A stretch of DNA of 64,000 nt from Mesorhizobium sp. M00.F.Ca.ET.216.01.1.1. GTDB lineage: Bacteria > Pseudomonadota > Alphaproteobacteria > Rhizobiales > Rhizobiaceae. Positions within the stretch are counted from its first letter, which is position 1; each line of letters begins with the position of its first letter. The position numbers and the translations under genes were made by a program. Below the pieces are notes generated by a model. It had not been told where the DNA came from and searched no databases. It worked only from the letters and a program-made list of their open reading frames with translations. The stretch spans positions 1-64,000 of the forward strand of contig NZ_SADR02000015.1 of assembly GCF_004010325.2 (NCBI RefSeq). Direction: 5' to 3'. Below, piece by piece: positions 44,652-53,202 of this stretch.

Positions 44652-46553
44652 TCAGTCCGGAAGACCGAAGACGGTAAGCTGGCCGCCAAGCGTTGTATAG
44701 TCGGCAAGTGCTGCGTAGCCACCGACCGCTCCGAGGCCAGCGGTGCCAACGACCGCGGCCTGATCGCCTTGCGCACGGCCCTGATCGACGGCGCCATGCC
44801 AGGCAGCGGCGTTATCGGGTGAAAGCAGTCCGCCTGCCAGACCAATACCGGCCCATCCACCGACGCCGGACAGAACGGCGATGTACTGCTTGCCGTCGTG
44901 CTCGTAAGTCGTGATGTCGCCGATGATGCCGGACGGGGTCTTGAACTTGTAGAGTTCCTTGCCGTCCTTATCGACTGCCTTGATGTAGCCTTCGAGCGTG
45001 CCGTAGAAAACGACGTCGCCTTCGGTTGCCAGCGCGCCCGACCACACCGAGAACTGCTCGGGCTTCGACCAGACGATCTCGCCCTTGGCGGCATCCCAGG
45101 CAATGAAGTTGCCCATGTTGCCGTCACCGCCAGGCGCAGGATACATCGACACGGTGGCGCCCACATAAGGCTGGCCGGCGGTGTAGCTCACCTTGTAAGG
45201 CTCGTAGTCCATGCAGACATGGTTGGTCGGTACATAGAACAGCCCGGTCTTCGGCGAATAGGCCGCCGGCTGCTGGTCCTTGGTTCCAAGCGCCGCCGGG
45301 CAGATGCCCGTCGAGTTGGTGTCTTCGCCGTTCTGCTGGGTCGAATACTTGGCCACGACCTGCGGGCGGCCATACTGGTCGCTCTTGGGGTCCATGTTGA
45401 CTTCCGTCGCCCAGTTCACTGCCGGATCGTATTTCTTGGCGACGAGAAGTTCCCCGGAGGCGCGATCCATAGTGTAGGCAAAGCCGTTGCGGTCGAAGTG
45501 CACCAGCACGTCGTGCTTGGCGCCGTTGACCTCCATGCCGTCGACGAGAATCATCTCGTTGATGCCGTCATAGTCCCACTCGTCATGCGGGGTCATCTGG
45601 TAGAGCCATTTGGCAACACCAGTATCCGCATCGCGGGCCATGATTGTCATCGACCAGCGGTTGTCGCCGGGGCGCTGAACCGGGTTCCACGTCGAGGGAT
45701 TGCCGGTACCGTAATAGACGAGGTTCAGCTTGGGATCATAGGAATACCATCCCCATGTCGTGCCGCCGCCCGTCTTCCACTGTTCGCCTTCCCAGGTGTT
45801 CGTGCCGGAATCCTTTCCTACCGGCTTGCCGAGCTGGGTGGTCTTCTCGGGATCGATCAGGGTTTCTGCGTCCGGACCTTCCGAATAGGCTTTCCAGGCG
45901 AGCTTGCCGTCACTCAGATTGTATGCGGCCAACCAGCCCCGAACGCCGAATTCAGCGCCGGAGACGCCGACGAGCACCTTGTCCTTGACGACCACGGGCG
46001 CTGACGTACCGGATTCGCCCTTTCCTCCGTCGGTCTGGTCGCCGTTCTTGACCGACCAGACGACCTTGCCGGTCTTGGCGTCCAGCGCGACGACGGTGGT
46101 GTCGGCCTGGTTGAGAATGATCTTGCCGTCACCATAGGCGACACCGCGATTGACCGTGTCGCAGCACATGATCGGAATGACATTCGGGTCTTGCTTGGGC
46201 TCGTATTTCCAGATGATCTTTCCATCATTGTTGAGATCGAGAGCGTAGACGGTGTTCGGGAACGGCGCGTGCACATACATCACATCGCCGATGATCAGCG
46301 GCCCGCCTTCATGGCCGCGCAGCACGCCGGTGGAAAAGGTCCACTTGACCTGCAGGTTCTTCACATTGTCCTTGGTGATCTGGTCGAGCTTGGAAAAGCG
46401 GGTGTTGGCGTAGTCACCCGTTTGCATTACCCAGTCCTTGGGGTTTTCGGCCATTTTCATGAGCTCTTCATTGGCCGACGTCATGTAGACCGCGCCGAAC
46501 GACATGAGCGCCGCGGTCGTTAGTACGTAAGTGGTTTTCGCTAGTACACGCAT
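44652..46553 (-). CDS. xoxF: lanthanide-dependent methanol dehydrogenase XoxF
   Basis: This 633-residue periplasmic PQQ quinoprotein oxidises methanol, and often ethanol or formaldehyde. It is an eight-bladed propeller with the vicinal disulfide Cys130-Cys131 (MCCDTVNRG) and the catalytic Asp327. The extra Asp329 in DEWDYDGINE is the lanthanide-coordinating residue that separates XoxF from Ca2+-dependent MxaF. The length and sequence look most like the XoxF5 clade. ATG 46553 follows GGGAGG with good spacing. No mxaI-like small subunit gene is nearby, as expected for Xox. Confidence 0.96.
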   Translation of the reverse strand: MRVLAKTTYVLTTAALMSFGAVYMTSANEELMKMAENPKDWVMQTGDYANTRFSKLDQITKDNVKNLQVKWTFSTGVLRGHEGGPLIIGDVMYVHAPFPNTVYALDLNNDGKIIWKYEPKQDPNVIPIMCCDTVNRGVAYGDGKIILNQADTTVVALDAKTGKVVWSVKNGDQTDGGKGESGTSAPVVVKDKVLVGVSGAEFGVRGWLAAYNLSDGKLAWKAYSEGPDAETLIDPEKTTQLGKPVGKDSGTNTWEGEQWKTGGGTTWGWYSYDPKLNLVYYGTGNPSTWNPVQRPGDNRWSMTIMARDADTGVAKWLYQMTPHDEWDYDGINEMILVDGMEVNGAKHDVLVHFDRNGFAYTMDRASGELLVAKKYDPAVNWATEVNMDPKSDQYGRPQVVAKYSTQQNGEDTNSTGICPAALGTKDQQPAAYSPKTGLFYVPTNHVCMDYEPYKVSYTAGQPYVGATVSMYPAPGGDGNMGNFIAWDAAKGEIVWSKPEQFSVWSGALATEGDVVFYGTLEGYIKAVDKDGKELYKFKTPSGIIGDITTYEHDGKQYIAVLSGVGGWAGIGLAGGLLSPDNAAAWHGAVDQGRAQGDQAAVVGTAGLGAVGGYAALADYTTLGGQLTVFGLPD

Positions 46554-47215
46554 CAAAATCCTCCCAGGGTTCACAATGACGAATCGTCCGTTGAGCCCAC
46601 GAGGGCTTGCCCAAGCGATTCATGTGGGGGAAGTATTTCCGGCAGCGTGTCACGACCTAAGCCAGATGAGCAGAGGGCACCGTTACTGCCCACCCCACTT
46701 GGCCTACGAAAGACTGTCGCCGCTCCCTAATGACGGTGACGCCCTTGAAGCCGGAAACAGGGAGGAAGCTATGTCATCCCGGAACGGAAGGCAAGAAAAA
46801 TCACTTCTGGCAATGCTGCACCGCAATATAGAGAAATAGACATGAAAAAATCATGAGCGAAAGCTATTTATCCACTGCGTACCTATCGAGATGTATATAA
46901 GACAAATCGTCTTTTGTATTATCAGCGCGAAGGTGTATTGGTATTATTTGGAGATATTTCTTGGAATGCCTGGCCTGAAGTATGCGCGCCTCGCGCCATG
47001 GGCCGATAGTGAAGGAGATATGAAATGAAGTTTGTCAGCACGATTCGGAGCGGATGATGGTGCCGTCGGGGAGGCCGCTTGCCGGCCGCTATGGCATTGC
47101 TCCTTTGGTACTATAAGGCGACCGTGGCAACTTGACTGGCCAGGCTGCACGACGCCAACTGGTGCGGTGATCCTGTCCCGTTCTATCGCGTCCCAGGTCA
47201 ATCCGAGGGTTGCTC
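46554..47215. other. divergent control region of xoxF and a Cys-rich exported protein
   Basis: No gene is seen in this 662-base gap. Positions about 46790-46975 are distinctly AT-richer than the surroundings and include a small AAGAC/GTCTT hairpin (46899-46913). The xoxF promoter probably lies here, but no clear -10/-35 pair could be fixed. Confidence 0.55.
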
Positions 47216-47572
47216 ATGATGATCAGATATGTTGGCTTTTCCACCTTGCCGCTGTGGCTTGTATCGACCCTGGCATTGGCAAATCCGGCCGGTGCCGCCG
47301 GAGACTATCCGACAGCGACGGTTGTCGACTACGTGCTCGGCTGCATGCAGACGAATGGCCAGACGCGTCAGGCGCTGGAGAGCTGCTCCTGCTCGATCGA
47401 CGTCATCGCCTCGATCCTTCCCTACGACCATTACGAGAGGGCCGAGACCTTCAAGAGGATGTCCCTGACGACAGGCGAGAATGCAGGAATGTTTCGCGAA
47501 AGCGCGCCGGCGCGAGCCGCGCGCACGGAACTGAAGCGTGCGCAGGCGGAAGCCGACGTGCGCTGCTTCTAG
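47216..47572 (+). CDS. Cys-containing exported protein next to xoxF
   Basis: This 118-residue protein has a signal peptide (STLPLWLVSTLALANPAGA). Its helical mature part contains LGCMQTNGQTRQALESCSCS, the ESCSCS cluster and a C-terminal Cys. GAGGG lies before ATG 47216. It is divergent from xoxF and convergent with the NitT-type transporter genes. The periplasmic location and Cys pattern suggest a redox- or metal-handling partner of methanol oxidation, but no family is recognised. Confidence 0.7.
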   Translation: MMIRYVGFSTLPLWLVSTLALANPAGAAGDYPTATVVDYVLGCMQTNGQTRQALESCSCSIDVIASILPYDHYERAETFKRMSLTTGENAGMFRESAPARAARTELKRAQAEADVRCF

Positions 47573-47602
47573 CCGGAGCATTTCTTCCGGGCGGAGACTG
47601 GT

Positions 47603-48343
47603 TCAGGTGACGCCTGGAAATTTCTGGTGGAACGACCGCAAAAGGTCGCTCATCACCTGTGGGCTGCGGTATTGCCGCGGCAGCGGCACGTCGAACAGGC
47701 CGAGCACATGGGCTGGCCGCGGCGCGAGCACGATAATGCGGTCCGACAGCATCAGGGCCTCGGACAGATTGTGCGTTACCATCAAGGCGGTCGTAGGCCG
47801 CTCAGACCACACCGTCAAAAGCAGGTGCCGGAGTCGCTCGGCGGTCCGTCCATCAAGTGAGACGAAGGGTTCGTCCAGGAAAAGCACGGCCGGTTCGGTA
47901 GCGAAGGCCCGCGCCAGTGCTGCCCTGCGCGCAAGGCCGAGGGAAAGCTCAGCCGGATAGAGCGAGCGCATGCCGGCGAGGCCGAGAATGTCGAACAGCC
48001 CGTCGAGATCTTTCGTTCTCAGGCTTTTCGGCAGCGCTAGCCTGACATTCTGCTCCACTGTCCGCCACGGCAGCAAGGTCGGCTCCTGGAATACGGCGGC
48101 GATCCGGTTGGAGCCGCCTTCAGGCAGTTGGAAGGAGCCGGAAAACTGCTTGTCGAGGCCAAGCAGGATACGCAGCGTCGTGGTCTTGCCGCAGCCCGAT
48201 GGCCCGAGCAGGCAAGCGAATTCGCCTTGCCGGACCTCGAAGGAAAGGTCTTTGAGCGCCGTGACGGAGACGCCTTGCGCGGACCTGAAAATCTTTTCGG
48301 CGATGTCGACCCTAAGCGGGACGACGGCGCCAACGGGTTGCAT
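47603..48343 (-). CDS. NitT/TauT-type ABC transporter ATPase
   Basis: This 246-residue importer ATPase has Walker A LLGPSGCGKTTTLRILLG, a Q-loop in AVFQEPTLLPW and Walker B AVLFLDEPFVSLD. The signature is unusual: ELSLGLARRAALARAFA instead of LSGGMRQR. ATG 48343 overlaps the permease gene by 32 bases; a longer start at 48382 is less likely. It energises the permease and binding protein encoded upstream. Confidence 0.87.
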   Translation of the reverse strand: MQPVGAVVPLRVDIAEKIFRSAQGVSVTALKDLSFEVRQGEFACLLGPSGCGKTTTLRILLGLDKQFSGSFQLPEGGSNRIAAVFQEPTLLPWRTVEQNVRLALPKSLRTKDLDGLFDILGLAGMRSLYPAELSLGLARRAALARAFATEPAVLFLDEPFVSLDGRTAERLRHLLLTVWSERPTTALMVTHNLSEALMLSDRIIVLAPRPAHVLGLFDVPLPRQYRSPQVMSDLLRSFHQKFPGVT

Positions 48344-49139
48344 GTTGTTCAACGGGCTGCACCAGAAGAAGTTCGATGACAAGCATTACCGCCACGAACG
48401 CCAGCGTATAGGCAAGAATGGCGGCGACGTCGAAGAGTTGGAAATTGACATAGATCTGGACGCCGACACCATTGGAGCGGCCGAGCAGTTCGACCACCAG
48501 GACGATCTTCCAGATGAGGGCGATGCCCGATCGCGAGGCCGCGGCCAGATAGGGCTGCAGTTGCGGCAGCAGGACGTGGCGGATGCGGTCGAGGGGACCG
48601 AAGCGGTAGACGGCGGCCATCTCGGCGTAACTCGGATCAAGTGCCCTGGCGCCCTCGCGCATGGTCACCACGACATTCGGGATCTTGTTCACGGCAACCG
48701 CGCCTATCGCCGCCGCCTCGTTGAGGCCGAACCAGATGTAGGCCAGCACGATGACCACCAGCGCGGGAATGTTGAGAAACAGGATCACCCAGGGACTGAA
48801 GAACCGGTCCGCGCCCCGGTAGCTGCCGAGGAGAACGCCGATGACCGAGCCGATAACCATCGCGACGACGTATGCCGCCGCAACCCGGCTAAGCGTCGCG
48901 CCGAGATGGTAGAAAAGATCGCCGCTCGCCGCCTCCCTGAGCAAAACCTGCCAGACCTTGCCAGGCCCTGGAAAAGCACGGCTTTGCCAAGCATTTGCCG
49001 CAAAGGCCCACAGCAGGCAAAGCCCGAAAAGAGAGAGCGCTACCGTCAGCACAGGTATCAGCGCCGTTGCAGGGCTGGGTTGGCCGGACATGTCGGCCGC
49101 GGCGCCGCGCATCCGATCGCCGGTGTCCGGCGTGGTCAT
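48312..49139 (-). CDS. NitT/TauT-type ABC transporter permease
   Basis: This 275-residue inner-membrane permease has six hydrophobic segments and a SsuC/TauC-like core: LGATLSRVAAAYVVAMVIGS, and YAEMAAVYRFGPLDRIRHVLLP as the ATPase-docking loop. ATG 49139 overlaps the binding-protein stop by four bases. Its place beside xoxF suggests import of something methanol oxidation needs. Confidence 0.87.
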   Translation of the reverse strand: MTTPDTGDRMRGAAADMSGQPSPATALIPVLTVALSLFGLCLLWAFAANAWQSRAFPGPGKVWQVLLREAASGDLFYHLGATLSRVAAAYVVAMVIGSVIGVLLGSYRGADRFFSPWVILFLNIPALVVIVLAYIWFGLNEAAAIGAVAVNKIPNVVVTMREGARALDPSYAEMAAVYRFGPLDRIRHVLLPQLQPYLAAASRSGIALIWKIVLVVELLGRSNGVGVQIYVNFQLFDVAAILAYTLAFVAVMLVIELLLVQPVEQHATRWRRRPA

Positions 49140-50128
49140 TTCAGGAGTTCCTGCCAGAACGTGCCGGGCGCCATTTCCGGCGCGCTGCCGACCAGCTTTT
49201 CGCCGCCGATCTCGGCCAGCACGTGATAGAGCCTACCGGCGTCGGCGGCCTCCTCTGCGACCGGCCGTCTGGGGATGCCCTCACGATAGCGGTCACGCAG
49301 TTTTGCCAGTTCCTCGCCTTCTGCGCGGACAATCGGGGCCAGGCGCAGCCATTCGTCGTCGGATCTGGTCAGCAAATCCCTGGCCTGCGCGGAAGCCTTG
49401 AGGAAGCCGCGGACGGCGTCCGGGTTTTCGTTCGCCCATTTATCATGGAAAACATAGCCGAGCGCCGACACGGCGCCCGAGGCTCCGAGCGCTCTCGCCG
49501 CATCCTCCGCGCCGACCAACCGACGAAAGCCGTTGGCCTCGAGCCGGGCGCAAAAATGCCAGAAATTGAGCACCGCATCGAGTTCGCCCTGAATTGCCTT
49601 TTCCGAGATCAGCGGCGGCGCGCCAAAGACGATGTCGCTGGTTGCCGGCAGGTCTAGACCGTGATCGCGCCTGGCCAGCGCCTGTATCAGCAGCCAGCTT
49701 TTGTCGAGAGGGCCGCCGGCGACGCCGATCTTCTTTCCCTTGAGGTCGGCGATCGTGCGGATCGGCGATTCCTGCTTCACCATGATCGCCCCGACGGCGG
49801 TCGAATAGGGGGCCAATGTGACATCGCTGCCCTCCGAGCGCTGGCGCGAGACCCACAGCCAGTCGGTCACGATCATGTCGATCGCGCCGGCCAGCATCGC
49901 GACGTTGGTCGCATCCTCGCCGGCGAAATAGATAATCTCCAGATCGATCCCGTTGGCTGCGTCGAACTTGTGTTGCTTCAGCGTATCAAGCGCCCAGCTC
50001 ACGGTGCCGAACTTCAGCACACCAATGCGAACCTTGGCTGTAGCGAAGGCGGTGACGGGCCTTGAGGCGAGAATCGCGACTGTTGCAAGGGCTGCCAGAT
50101 GCAGCATTCCCCGACGCGAAATCATCAT
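49136..50128 (-). CDS. NitT/TauT-type ABC substrate-binding protein
   Basis: This 330-residue exported binding protein has the start MMISRRGMLHLAALATVAIL (Sec or Tat signal) and a SsuA/TauA-like fold: RIGVLKFGTVSWALDTLK, MIVTDWLWVSRQRSEG, and LKGKKIGVAGGPLDKSW. GGGAGGAG precedes the start. Family members bind sulfonates, nitrate or thiamine precursors. Binding proteins of this subtype that I recall next to PQQ-dehydrogenases have no proven ligand. Confidence 0.87.
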   Translation of the reverse strand: MMISRRGMLHLAALATVAILASRPVTAFATAKVRIGVLKFGTVSWALDTLKQHKFDAANGIDLEIIYFAGEDATNVAMLAGAIDMIVTDWLWVSRQRSEGSDVTLAPYSTAVGAIMVKQESPIRTIADLKGKKIGVAGGPLDKSWLLIQALARRDHGLDLPATSDIVFGAPPLISEKAIQGELDAVLNFWHFCARLEANGFRRLVGAEDAARALGASGAVSALGYVFHDKWANENPDAVRGFLKASAQARDLLTRSDDEWLRLAPIVRAEGEELAKLRDRYREGIPRRPVAEEAADAGRLYHVLAEIGGEKLVGSAPEMAPGTFWQELLK

Positions 50129-50162
50129 GATGTCTCCTCCCGGGCTGCAACAGGGGCGCCGA

Positions 50163-50372
50163 TCAGATCGCTCGGTCCTTGTTCGGGAAAGCGCATTTCC
50201 AGCGCCTGACCTTTAAGGTCGGGTGCTCCTGCGACCATTTCGCGATTTCGGTTGGCGCCAGGACCATGCATTGGAGCAGAGAGCCGCGGCTCTCGAAATA
50301 GAGATGTTCGTCTCGGCAATTGCCCGGATTGGCACTCAGGCAAACCGTCAATATGAGGTCGACCATATCCAT
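50163..50372 (-). CDS. 69-residue Cys-containing protein, paralogue of 62503-62703
   Basis: This short protein has four Cys: LTVCLSANPGNC, SLLQCMVLA, RWKCAFP. Its C-terminal pattern A-K-W-x3-HP-x4-V-x-RW recurs in the protein at 62503. There is no clear signal peptide, although the first 12 residues are hydrophobic. AGAGGTG lies before ATG 50372. It is 34 bases upstream of the NitT-type binding protein and co-directional, so it is probably the first gene of that operon. Function unknown. Confidence 0.7.
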   Translation of the reverse strand: MDMVDLILTVCLSANPGNCRDEHLYFESRGSLLQCMVLAPTEIAKWSQEHPTLKVRRWKCAFPNKDRAI

Positions 50373-50745
50373 TCAGCACCTCTTGCGCGCTTAAAGATGC
50401 CCGCTTGGCGAGATCGGGCCCGATCCGCGAGCCTGACGAAATCATCGCTTGCTGGTCTCCCGAGGTGCCCATGGGAAACCAGAATGGCTTGAAGCTACGC
50501 GTTCGCCCGATAGCCGTCAACAAAGGCGAATGGACAGGCTGGCACTCTATCGGAGCCGAGCTCCTCTGCACCTATGCATGGTTGACTTCCGCCGTCTGCC
50601 GGCTAGCTTTCAGCGATGCAGGCGCCGCAACTCCGTAATGGGAGGAGCGGATTCCGCTCTGCCTTATAGAGACGCATGCCGGTGGGTCAAAGCAAAGGCG
50701 TGCGCAAATTGTCCAGGGCACCTTGACGATCAATGAGGAAATGCC
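50373..50745. other. divergent promoter region
   Basis: No gene is seen in these 373 bases between the small Cys protein and the cytochrome c gene, which diverge. It should carry promoters for both; none could be fixed by eye. Confidence 0.5.
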
Positions 50746-51126
50746 ATGCGCGCAATCGCATTTTTCGCCGTCGTGTCCGTTGCGACTTTCATTACCAATC
50801 AATCCCAGGCACAGGATGCCGCGGCGGGTGAGAAGGTCTTCACCAAGTGCAAGGTCTGCCACGTCGCAGACAAGGACCAGAACAAGATCGGTCCGTCGTT
50901 GAACGGCGTCATCGGCCGAACGGCCGGCACGCATCCGGGGTTCAGCTATTCGCCAGCCATGACCGAGGCCGGAAAGTCCGGCGTCAAATGGGACGAAGCC
51001 ACGCTGACGACCTACCTTCACGACCCCAAGGCCATGGTCAAAGGGACCAAGATGGCGTTTCCCGGCCTCAAGAAGGACGAGGACGTCGCCAACGTCATCG
51101 CCTATCTGAAGCAATTCTCCAAGTAA
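50746..51126 (+). CDS. class I cytochrome c
   Basis: This 126-residue periplasmic mono-heme cytochrome has a signal peptide (IAFFAVVSVATFITNQSQA), heme motif CKVCH, and the c2/c550-type features GPSLNGVIGR, GFSYSPAM and distal Met in GTKMAFPGL. It ends with the helix DVANVIAYLKQFS. GAGGAA precedes ATG 50746. Its place between xox and cbb clusters suggests it may carry electrons from XoxG to a terminal oxidase. Confidence 0.92.
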   Translation: MRAIAFFAVVSVATFITNQSQAQDAAAGEKVFTKCKVCHVADKDQNKIGPSLNGVIGRTAGTHPGFSYSPAMTEAGKSGVKWDEATLTTYLHDPKAMVKGTKMAFPGLKKDEDVANVIAYLKQFSK

Positions 51127-51158
51127 CACGGCTCCGCCGGCTGTTCGCGGCCGGCATC

Positions 51159-51230
51159 CGCTTCATGCGTGTCGCCCAAAAGTGCGCAGCGGTTTTGGGA
51201 CAACGACATGCATAAGCAAGGTTCAAGGCG
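51159..51230 (-). repeat. Mesorhizobium-type intergenic repeat, copy B
   Basis: Read on the minus strand it gives TTGCTTATGCATGTCGTTGT, then CCCAAAACCGCTGCGCACTT and TTGGGCGACACGC, nearly identical to the core of 36506-36597. It lies between the convergent ends of the cytochrome c gene and the cbb operon, where it may help separate the transcripts. Confidence 0.8.
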
Positions 51231-51237
51231 CTGCCGG

Positions 51238-51939
51238 TCAAGCAGCGTCTTGCAGCCTCTGCATCGCCGACGGCAGGTCGCGCAGGCTGTCGCAAACAAG
51301 GTCGGCGCCAAGGTCCTCAACGGGAATCTGGCTGTAGCCGCCACGCAGCAGAACGACGGGCATGCCGGCGGCGCGCGCGGCGCCCACGTCGGCGCCGCTG
51401 TCTCCCACCATCAGCGCGTCATAGGGTTCGACCCCAAGCTGGTCGAGGGCCAACAGCAGAGCGTCGGGCGCCGGTTTGAGATATGTCACCGCGTCGCCGC
51501 CGACGATCGCGCCAAGATATTCCGTCAACCCGAAATGCAGCAGGATTTCGCGCGTTGCCAACTGCGGCTTGTTGGTCACCAAGCCCATGGCTTTGCCGTT
51601 CAAATGGAAGTGCGTGAGAACTTCCCTGACGCCAGGCATCAGCCTTGTCAGGCCGGTCAGATGTCTGCGGTAGATCGGCGCCATGTCGCGGTTGGCCTCT
51701 TCGAGCGCGCTGCCGAGGAGCGGCGTTCCGGACGCTGCGAAGGCCCGCTCGACCAGTTTCCTGATGCCGCCGCCGATCATGGCCTTGACCTGATCCAGGC
51801 GCAGCGCCGGCAGATCGCGGCTGGCCAGCAACTCGTTGACGGCGGCCGTCAAATCGGCCGCCGAATCGACCAGCGTGCCGTCCAGATCAAACAGGATCGC
51901 CTTCGGCGATCGAAACGGCCTGCCTGCGCCGACGTTCAT
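51238..51939 (-). CDS. cbbZ: phosphoglycolate phosphatase
   Basis: This 233-residue HAD hydrolase removes phosphate from 2-phosphoglycolate, the oxygenase side product of Rubisco. HAD motifs are ILFDLDGTLVDS (nucleophile Asp), VTNKPQ, and MVGDSGADVGAARAAG. ATG 51939 overlaps the redoxin stop (ATGA). It is the last gene of the cbb operon, which fits this photorespiratory role. Confidence 0.92.
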   Translation of the reverse strand: MNVGAGRPFRSPKAILFDLDGTLVDSAADLTAAVNELLASRDLPALRLDQVKAMIGGGIRKLVERAFAASGTPLLGSALEEANRDMAPIYRRHLTGLTRLMPGVREVLTHFHLNGKAMGLVTNKPQLATREILLHFGLTEYLGAIVGGDAVTYLKPAPDALLLALDQLGVEPYDALMVGDSGADVGAARAAGMPVVLLRGGYSQIPVEDLGADLVCDSLRDLPSAMQRLQDAA

Positions 51940-52493
51940 GCGGCCCCCTTCCATTTGATCGAACAGCCGATCGAAGCAATCTGGTCCAGCGGTCCGTCGC
52001 CGGTTCGGGCAACCTGTTTCATCGCCTCGAACAGATCACGCCTCAGTCCGGGCGGTCCGGCGTCCCGTCGCGATGCGTCCAGCCGGCCACGATATTGCAG
52101 CGTAAACTCGCTGTTGAGCCCGAAGAAATCCGGGGTGCACACGGCTCCATAGGCACGCGCCACCGACTGGGGCTCGTCGTGGAGATAAGGGAAAGTAAAG
52201 CCGTTCGTCTTGGCGAAGAGCTTCATGTTGTCGAAGGAATCATCAGGATAGGCGTCGGCATCGTTGGCGTTGATCGCGACAAAGCCGATGCCTTCGGCCT
52301 TGAGGTCATTGGCATCGCGGACGATGCGTGAAATCACTGCCTTCACATAGGGGCAGTGATTGCAGATGAAGGCCACGACCAGCCCGTTCGGACCGGCGTG
52401 GTCGAAGATCGAATGCGATTTGCCGTCGACGCCGGGCAAAACGGCATCGATGGCTTGCCAGCCGAAATCGCAGACAGGTGGGATTGCTGCCAT
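51936..52493 (-). CDS. thioredoxin-like redoxin in the cbb operon
   Basis: This 185-residue protein has an AhpC/TlpA-like thioredoxin fold (VVAFICNHCPYVKAVISRIV with the active-site C-N-H-C, FVAINANDADAYPDDSFDNM, TPDFFGLN). GGAGGACG precedes ATG 52493 perfectly. It has no signal peptide and lies between rpe and cbbZ, so it acts in the cytoplasm. It may reduce or protect a Calvin-cycle enzyme, but direct evidence is absent. Confidence 0.85.
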   Translation of the reverse strand: MAAIPPVCDFGWQAIDAVLPGVDGKSHSIFDHAGPNGLVVAFICNHCPYVKAVISRIVRDANDLKAEGIGFVAINANDADAYPDDSFDNMKLFAKTNGFTFPYLHDEPQSVARAYGAVCTPDFFGLNSEFTLQYRGRLDASRRDAGPPGLRRDLFEAMKQVARTGDGPLDQIASIGCSIKWKGAA

Positions 52494-52515
52494 TTTCGTC
52501 CTCCGAGGAAATGGT

Positions 52516-53202
52516 CTACGCGGCTTTTCGGATTGCTCCGTCTGCGGCCTGTCTGATGGCGCCGATATTGGCGCGATAGGCAGCCTCGGTGCCACCCTTG
52601 AAGACGGCCGAGCCGGCGACCAGCACATTGGCGCCGGCCGCGGTGACCAGGGGGGCGGTCTCGGGCGTGATGCCACCGTCGATCTCGATGTCGATCGGGC
52701 GGTGACCGACCAGCGCCTTGACTCGCCTGATCTTGTCGACGACCGCCGAGATGAAAGCCTGGCCGCCGAAACCCGGGTTGACCGTCATCAGGAGCACCAG
52801 ATCGAGCCGGTCGAGCACATATTCGATAACGCTTTCGGGCGTCGATGGGTTCAGCGACACGCCGGCCTTCTTGCCAAGGTTCTTGATCGCCTGCAGCGAA
52901 CGGTCGAGATGCGGCCCGGCCTCGGCATGCACCGTGATGATGTCACAGCCGGCGTCGGCGAAGGCGGCGAGATAGGGGTCGGCTGGTGCGATCATCAGAT
53001 GGCAGTCGAAGACCTTGTCCGTTCGATCACGGATCGCCTTGATCACCGGCGGACCGAAGGTGATGTTGGGCACGAAATGGCCGTCCATGACGTCGAGATG
53101 GATCCAGTCGGCACCCGCCTGGACGACAGCTTCGATCTCGTCGCCGAGTCGCGAGAAGTCCGATGACAGAACGGAAGGGGCGATGATGGTTTTTCGCGTC
53201 AT
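52516..53202 (-). CDS. cbbE: ribulose-phosphate 3-epimerase
   Basis: This 228-residue TIM-barrel enzyme interconverts ribulose-5-P and xylulose-5-P in the Calvin cycle. Marks are IAPSVLSSDFSRLGDEI, the metal His and Asp in HLDVMDGHFVPNITFG, HLMI, and MTVNPGFGGQ. ATG 53202 overlaps the cbbX stop (ATGA) and has GGAAGGAG upstream. Confidence 0.95.
   Translation of the reverse strand: MTRKTIIAPSVLSSDFSRLGDEIEAVVQAGADWIHLDVMDGHFVPNITFGPPVIKAIRDRTDKVFDCHLMIAPADPYLAAFADAGCDIITVHAEAGPHLDRSLQAIKNLGKKAGVSLNPSTPESVIEYVLDRLDLVLLMTVNPGFGGQAFISAVVDKIRRVKALVGHRPIDIEIDGGITPETAPLVTAAGANVLVAGSAVFKGGTEAAYRANIGAIRQAADGAIRKAA

Noticed and set aside
46899..46920. AAGAC/GTCTT hairpin followed by a T-rich stretch in the xoxF upstream region
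   Set aside because: Only five base pairs and mixed tail; it does not follow any gene, so it is not called a terminator.
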